Origin: Spirochaetaceae bacterium
GTDB lineage: Bacteria; Spirochaetota; Spirochaetia; SZUA-6; Bin103
Length of the DNA: 37,866 nt
Assembly (NCBI GenBank): GCA_026710565.1
Contig: JAPOQV010000573.1
Location: forward strand, 1-37,866
Direction of reading: 5' to 3'
Part shown: piece after piece, positions 34,018 to 37,866 of the stretch
Position numbering within the stretch: the first letter of the stretch is position 1
Layout of the letters: every line of letters starts with the position of its first letter
Translations under genes and position numbers: made by a program
The notes under the pieces: generated by a model
What the model saw: only the letters and a program-made list of their open reading frames with translations
What the model was told of the DNA's origin: nothing
Databases searched by the model: none

Positions 34018-35000
34018 AGGTCTTCGTAGAGCCGGTCTTCGTCGATGCCGGCGGTCTCTTCCACGGTCGGCTGCTCGGCAACCGTCTCGTCACGCTCGTA
34101 CTTGGCGGGGTCGAAGTCGGAGTAGTCCTGATCGGTGAACCGCTCCGGGGCATCGGGGTCGTCGGCCTGCAGCGTTTCGCCGAGCGCGACCGTCTCCACC
34201 TCGTCCGCTTCCTTCTCCTTGTCCTCTCCGTCACGGCCGTCGGCGGCCTGCTCGGCATATCCCGCATACTCCTCGGACATCTCGTCATCCTGCAGGTTCT
34301 CGATCACCTCCAGGCCAACCTCGTTCTCCGCCTCGACCACGGCGTTGGCGATGATCTGCGTGAACAGGTTGATGGCGCGGATCGCGTCGTCGTTGCCGGG
34401 TATCGGGTAATCGATGCCCTCGGGATTGCTGTTGGTATCGACCACGGCGACGATCGGCACGCCGACGGCGCGGGCCTCCTCCACGGCGATGGACTCGTTG
34501 CGCGTGTCGATGATGAACACGACGCCGGGAAGCTCCTTCATCTCCTTGATGCCGCCGAGGTTGCGCTCCAGACGCGCCCGCTCCTTGAGCATCAGCGAGA
34601 TCTCCTTCTTGGTGAGGTTGCGAAACGTGCCGTCCACCTCCATCTTCTCGATCTTCTTGAGCTTCAAGAGCGACCGCTTGATGGTCGAGAAGTTGGTCAG
34701 CATGCCGCCGAGCCAGCGGTTGTTCACGTAGAACATCTGGCACCGCTTCGCTTCGCGCTCGATGGACTGCTGGGCCTGCTTCTTGGTGCCCACGAACAGC
34801 ACGGACTTACCTTCCAGCACGACCTCGCGAACCACGTCATACGAACTCTTGATGGCCGCGATCGTCTTCTGCAGGTCGATGATGTGGATGCCGTTGCGCT
34901 CGGCAAAAATGTATCTGCGCATCCTGGGATCCCAGCGCTTGGTCTGATGACCGAAGTGCACACCGGACTCCAGGAGATTCTTCATCGTGACTACCGCCAC
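34014..35000 (-). CDS. rpsB: 30S ribosomal protein S2 with acidic C-terminal tail
   Basis: A 328-residue S2, about 90-100 longer than usual. The core (1 to about 228) is canonical: [62 protein letters not shown]. From about residue 235 the protein is a disordered-looking tail very rich in Asp and Glu ([28 protein letters not shown]). Spirochaete S2 proteins tend to have such tails; this one looks long. GTG 35000 follows GGGGGAG at 3-5 nt, so it was preferred to ATG 34985. First of the rpsB-tsf-frr-cdsA-rseP run. Confidence 0.96.
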   Translation of the reverse strand: MAVVTMKNLLESGVHFGHQTKRWDPRMRRYIFAERNGIHIIDLQKTIAAIKSSYDVVREVVLEGKSVLFVGTKKQAQQSIEREAKRCQMFYVNNRWLGGMLTNFSTIKRSLLKLKKIEKMEVDGTFRNLTKKEISLMLKERARLERNLGGIKEMKELPGVVFIIDTRNESIAVEEARAVGVPIVAVVDTNSNPEGIDYPIPGNDDAIRAINLFTQIIANAVVEAENEVGLEVIENLQDDEMSEEYAGYAEQAADGRDGEDKEKEADEVETVALGETLQADDPDAPERFTDQDYSDFDPAKYERDETVAEQPTVEETAGIDEDRLYEDL

Positions 35001-35036
35001 GCTCTCCCCCTTGATTGGTTCCCTGGTTGGTTGTGG

Positions 35037-35651
35037 TTATTCCAGAGTATCGGTTTGCTGCAAGATGCCATACAGGGCCTCCAGTGGCAAGCCGACCACG
35101 TTGCTGTGCGAGCCGCGGACGCGCTCGACCAGCCGTGCCCCCTTTCCCTGCACGCGGTATCCGCCGGCGGCGCCGGCCCACTCACCGCTCCGCAGGTAGT
35201 CACGCAGCACGCCGTTGCCCAGTCGCCGCAGCCGCACGCCGCTCTCGACGCTGGTCTGGAGAACGGAGCCGTTCCCGGCATCTACCACGCACAGGCCGCT
35301 CACCACGCGATGCTCGCGGCCCGACAGCCTCCGCAGGAATTCGGCCGCCTCGCCGGCATCGCGCGGCTTGCCCAGGATGGTGCGGTCGACGTGGATGCAG
35401 GTGTCGCAGCCAAGCACCAACGGCCGGAGCGACTCCGCGAGGGACGGAATGGCCTGCAGGCGCGCGCAGACCGCCATCGCCTTGTCACGCGCGAGCCGAA
35501 GCGTATAGTCACGGGGCCGGGCCGCGTCGGCGGCGGAGGGAGGCGGTTCCTCGACGCCGCTCGGGACCGCGATGAACGGCAGCCCCTCCCGTTGCAGCAG
35601 TTCGCGGCGGCCTTCCGAACCGGAGGCCAGTACGATCATTCGCGGTGACAT
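35037..35651 (-). CDS. maf: Maf-like nucleotide pyrophosphatase
   Basis: A 204-residue Maf/Ham1-fold enzyme that hydrolyses non-canonical or modified nucleoside triphosphates. Visible motifs: VLASGSEGRRELL (the canonical ASxSPRR motif, with EG replacing P), GCDTCIHVD (the catalytic Asp), LGKPRDAGEAAEFLRRLSGREHRVVSGL and the late GAARLVERVRGSHSNVVGLPLEAL segment (read here as GKGARLVERVRGSHSNVVGLP). ATG 35651 is preceded by a TAGTAT box 12 nt upstream; Met5 is an alternative start. It lies 36 bp upstream of rpsB and could be cotranscribed. Divergent from the IDI gene. Confidence 0.9.
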   Translation of the reverse strand: MSPRMIVLASGSEGRRELLQREGLPFIAVPSGVEEPPPSAADAARPRDYTLRLARDKAMAVCARLQAIPSLAESLRPLVLGCDTCIHVDRTILGKPRDAGEAAEFLRRLSGREHRVVSGLCVVDAGNGSVLQTSVESGVRLRRLGNGVLRDYLRSGEWAGAAGGYRVQGKGARLVERVRGSHSNVVGLPLEALYGILQQTDTLE

Positions 35652-35683
35652 CGGACGCGTGCCATACTAACCGTACCCACGCC

Positions 35684-36772
35684 GTGTCCTTTTCCCTGTC
35701 CCCGATACAGTCGCGCAAGAAGAGCCACCTGGACGCGTGCGTCGACGGCCCCGAGCAGGACATTTCCAGCACGGTTCCGACCGGTTTCGAGCTGGTCCGC
35801 CTCGAGCACGAGGCGTTGCCCGAGCTGGATCTGGACGAGATCGACACCACGACCGGCTTCCTCGGCACCGATCTCGCCCTGCCTCTGATGATCTCCTGCA
35901 TGACCGGGGGCACACACCAGGGGCGCGACGCGAACCGTGACCTGGCGATCGCCGCGCAGGAGTGCGGAGTGGCCGTCGGCCTGGGCTCGATGCGCGTGGG
36001 GATCGAGACCCCCGGCGTGCTCGACCACTTCGCGGTCAAGTCGGAGGCCCCCGACGTGCCGGTGGTCGCCAATCTCGCCGCGGCGCAACTCCGCGAGATC
36101 GAACACGACCGGGTCACGGATGCCCTGGACCACCTGCGGGTGCAGGCGATCGCGCTGCACCTCAATCCCGGCCAGGAGTTGTTCCAGCAGGACGGCGACC
36201 GCAGCTTCCGCGGCCTGGAGGCGGCGATCACGGAGTTCACCGAGCGCTGTCGGCTGCCGGTGATCGTCAAGGAAACCGGCTTCGGCATCTCCGTCGCCAC
36301 GGCGCTCAGGCTCCTCGACGGCGGTGTCGAGTACGTCGACGTGGCCGGAGCCGGCGGCACCAACTGGGTGCTGGTGGAGGCGCAGCGCCTGCAGGGCGAC
36401 GACGCGGAAGCTGCGCGCGAGCTGGCCGACTGGGGCAATCCTACCGCCGCGGTGCTTGCCGCCATGCGCGACGAGCCGCGGCTGACCGGTTCGATCATCG
36501 CCTCCGGCGGCCTGCGCCGCGGCCAGGACCTGGCCAAGGCGATCGCCCTGGGGGCCGAGATCGGCGCCCTGGCCCTGCCGTTCATCAAGGACGTGTTTGA
36601 AGGCGGCGCGGAACGGGTGGCGCAGCGCATCCGGCTGCTCGGGCGCGTGCTGCGCTCGGTCATGCTGCTGACCGGGTCGCGGACGCTGGAGGAACTGCGC
36701 CGGGCCCGCGTGATCGTCGACCCGGCGCTCACGGCGATCGGCTCGCCGGTCTCCACCGCCGGGATGGTGTGA
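35684..36772 (+). CDS. fni: type II isopentenyl-diphosphate delta-isomerase
   Basis: A 362-residue FMN-dependent IDI-2 (Fni), interconverting IPP and DMAPP. Motifs: SRKKSHL near the start (the family's RKxxH), LPLMISCMTGG, VGLGSMRVGIE, VVANLAAAQ, LHLNPGQELFQQDGDRSF, VIVKETGFGIS, DVAGAGGTNW and IIASGGLRRGQDLAKAIALGA. GTG 35684 was chosen over GTG 35645, which would overlap maf and precede family-like sequence. IDI is essential only where the mevalonate route makes IPP alone, so its presence beside a cluster lacking dxr hints at that route. The amidase gene follows 8 bp later. Confidence 0.95.
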   Translation: MSFSLSPIQSRKKSHLDACVDGPEQDISSTVPTGFELVRLEHEALPELDLDEIDTTTGFLGTDLALPLMISCMTGGTHQGRDANRDLAIAAQECGVAVGLGSMRVGIETPGVLDHFAVKSEAPDVPVVANLAAAQLREIEHDRVTDALDHLRVQAIALHLNPGQELFQQDGDRSFRGLEAAITEFTERCRLPVIVKETGFGISVATALRLLDGGVEYVDVAGAGGTNWVLVEAQRLQGDDAEAARELADWGNPTAAVLAAMRDEPRLTGSIIASGGLRRGQDLAKAIALGAEIGALALPFIKDVFEGGAERVAQRIRLLGRVLRSVMLLTGSRTLEELRRARVIVDPALTAIGSPVSTAGMV

Positions 36773-36780
36773 ACGGGGCC

Positions 36781-37866
36781 ATGCAGCACGCCGAACTTCC
36801 GTTTGCAGAACCCTCGTTCTTCAACCACCTGGAAGCGATCGAACGGTGGGAGCCCGTGGTGCGGGCGCTGGTGACCTGGGACGCCGGGGCGGCACGGCGC
36901 CGGGCGGATGCCGCGGGCGGCGGATCGCTGGCCGGCTGGGCGATCGGCGTCAAGGACATCCTGGATCTGGCCGGCACCCCCACGGCGTGCGGCGTGGACT
37001 TCCTGCCACCGGAGCCGAAGACGGCCTCGGCCCGCATCGTCGAGCAGCTTCAGGAGCAGGGCGCGTACGCGCTGGCCAAGACGGTCACCACCTGCTTCGC
37101 CTACCTGGACCCCGGCCCCACGCGCAACCCCTGGAGTACCGAGCACACGCCGGGCGGCTCGTCGATGGGCTCCGCGGCCGCGGTCGCCACCGGCATGGTG
37201 CGGGCCGCGATCGGCACGCAGACGGTGGGATCGGTGTGCCGGCCCGCCTCGTTCTGCGGAGTGGTCGGCTTCAAGCCGTCCTACGGGACGATATCGACGG
37301 ACGGTTGCTTCGCGCTGGTCCCCACCTTCGACACGATCGGATTCTTCACTCGCTCCATGGAAGACATGACGACGCTGTGGAGCGCCGTCTCTCCCCGCGC
37401 CACGCCCGCACAGGAGCCGGCGGCGCCTCCCGTGGTCGGCATCGTCGGGGATCTCCTGAGCGGACCCTTCGACCCGGAGATGGCCGCAGCGCTCCGTTGG
37501 GCCGCGAAGCGGCTCGGGGAGTGCGGGATTCCCACCCGGGAGCTGGCCTTGCCGGCGGAGCTGGCGGCGGTCTACGACAACAACCGGGTGATCTTCGAAG
37601 TTGAGGCGGCCCGCGCGCACGCCGCGCTCTGGGCCCGCCACCGCGACGCCTACCCGCCCAAGATGAAGGCGGTACTGGAGTCGGCCGCCGCCGGCGACTC
37701 GCCCGCGCGCTACGCCGACGCCTGCGCGGCGCGCGCGGACGCGCAGGAGCGCTTCGCGGCGCTGTTCGGCGACGTCGACGTGGTGCTGGCGCCGGCGGCA
37801 CCGGGCGCGGCGCCGCGCGACCTGACCGTCACCGGCGACCCGCGCGCCAACCTGCCGTTCACCCAC
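36781..37866 (+). CDS. amidase signature family protein, 3' end outside window
   Basis: The first 362 residues of an amidase signature enzyme, which hydrolyses amides with a Ser-cisSer-Lys triad. GVKDILDLAGTPT contains Lys58; HTPGGSSMGSAAAVATGM holds the Gly/Ser-rich loop with Ser127 as cis-Ser; TQTVGSVCRPASFCGVVGFKPSYG places the nucleophile at Ser151. The family usually has GSDTGGSIR, so TVGSVCR is a variation. No stop is reached at 37866. The ATG lies 8 bp after the IDI stop, so it is probably cotranscribed, though a functional link is not obvious. The substrate is unknown. Confidence 0.92.
   Translation, partial: MQHAELPFAEPSFFNHLEAIERWEPVVRALVTWDAGAARRRADAAGGGSLAGWAIGVKDILDLAGTPTACGVDFLPPEPKTASARIVEQLQEQGAYALAKTVTTCFAYLDPGPTRNPWSTEHTPGGSSMGSAAAVATGMVRAAIGTQTVGSVCRPASFCGVVGFKPSYGTISTDGCFALVPTFDTIGFFTRSMEDMTTLWSAVSPRATPAQEPAAPPVVGIVGDLLSGPFDPEMAAALRWAAKRLGECGIPTRELALPAELAAVYDNNRVIFEVEAARAHAALWARHRDAYPPKMKAVLESAAAGDSPARYADACAARADAQERFAALFGDVDVVLAPAAPGAAPRDLTVTGDPRANLPFTH

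Overview
The window looks like a contig of a high-G+C (about two-thirds G+C by eye) spirochaete, probably an environmental or host-associated member of the Spirochaetaceae. This is inferred from gene order (rpsF-ssb-DUF2232-rplI-dnaB; rpsB-tsf-frr-cdsA-rseP), the long acidic tail on ribosomal protein S2, a CdsA signature of the GRGG/DSIDS type, a type II isopentenyl-diphosphate isomerase and an outer-membrane barrel ending in Phe. There is no rRNA, tRNA, CRISPR array, integrase or insertion sequence. The many long antisense frames are products of the base composition.

Positions 1-13260 are metabolic and accessory. A 27-bp tandem repeat opens the window. A minus-strand cluster follows: a double metallo-beta-lactamase-fold protein, a luciferase-like flavin monooxygenase and an alpha/beta hydrolase. 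Next come a truncated FAD-monooxygenase remnant beside an AT-rich scar, a cupin, a penicillin-acylase-type Ntn hydrolase without signal peptide, a class III aminotransferase, an SrkA-type kinase, an SDR dehydrogenase, a D-2-hydroxyacid dehydrogenase, a PHP phosphoesterase and a small membrane protein.

Positions 13261-13584 hold no protein gene. They carry a promoter, a run of well-paired stem-loops and a terminator-like palindrome, followed by a second promoter for the next gene. I read this as an unrecognised small RNA of about 155 nt, and it is the most interesting item here. Downstream lies a tightly coupled trio: class A penicillin-binding protein, GcvH-like lipoyl protein and ParB-N-domain protein.

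Positions 16940-24330 hold mutL, an outer-membrane porin-like protein, a DUF503/YlxP protein, an HD phosphohydrolase lacking its N terminus, a lipoprotein and a secreted PPC-domain protein with hexapeptide repeats.

Positions 24346-37866 are conserved core. The replication and ribosome cluster rpsF-ssb-DUF2232-rplI-dnaB has no rpsR. The minus-strand cluster maf-rpsB-tsf-frr-cdsA-rseP-WD40 has no uppS or dxr. A type II IDI gene and a truncated amidase close the window. Loss of dxr from its usual place together with a type II IDI suggests isoprenoid synthesis by the mevalonate route.

Across the window, first genes of transcription units tend to have a -10 hexamer only 5-10 nt before the start codon and no Shine-Dalgarno sequence, whereas internal genes usually have good Shine-Dalgarno sequences. 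This points to widespread leaderless transcripts.
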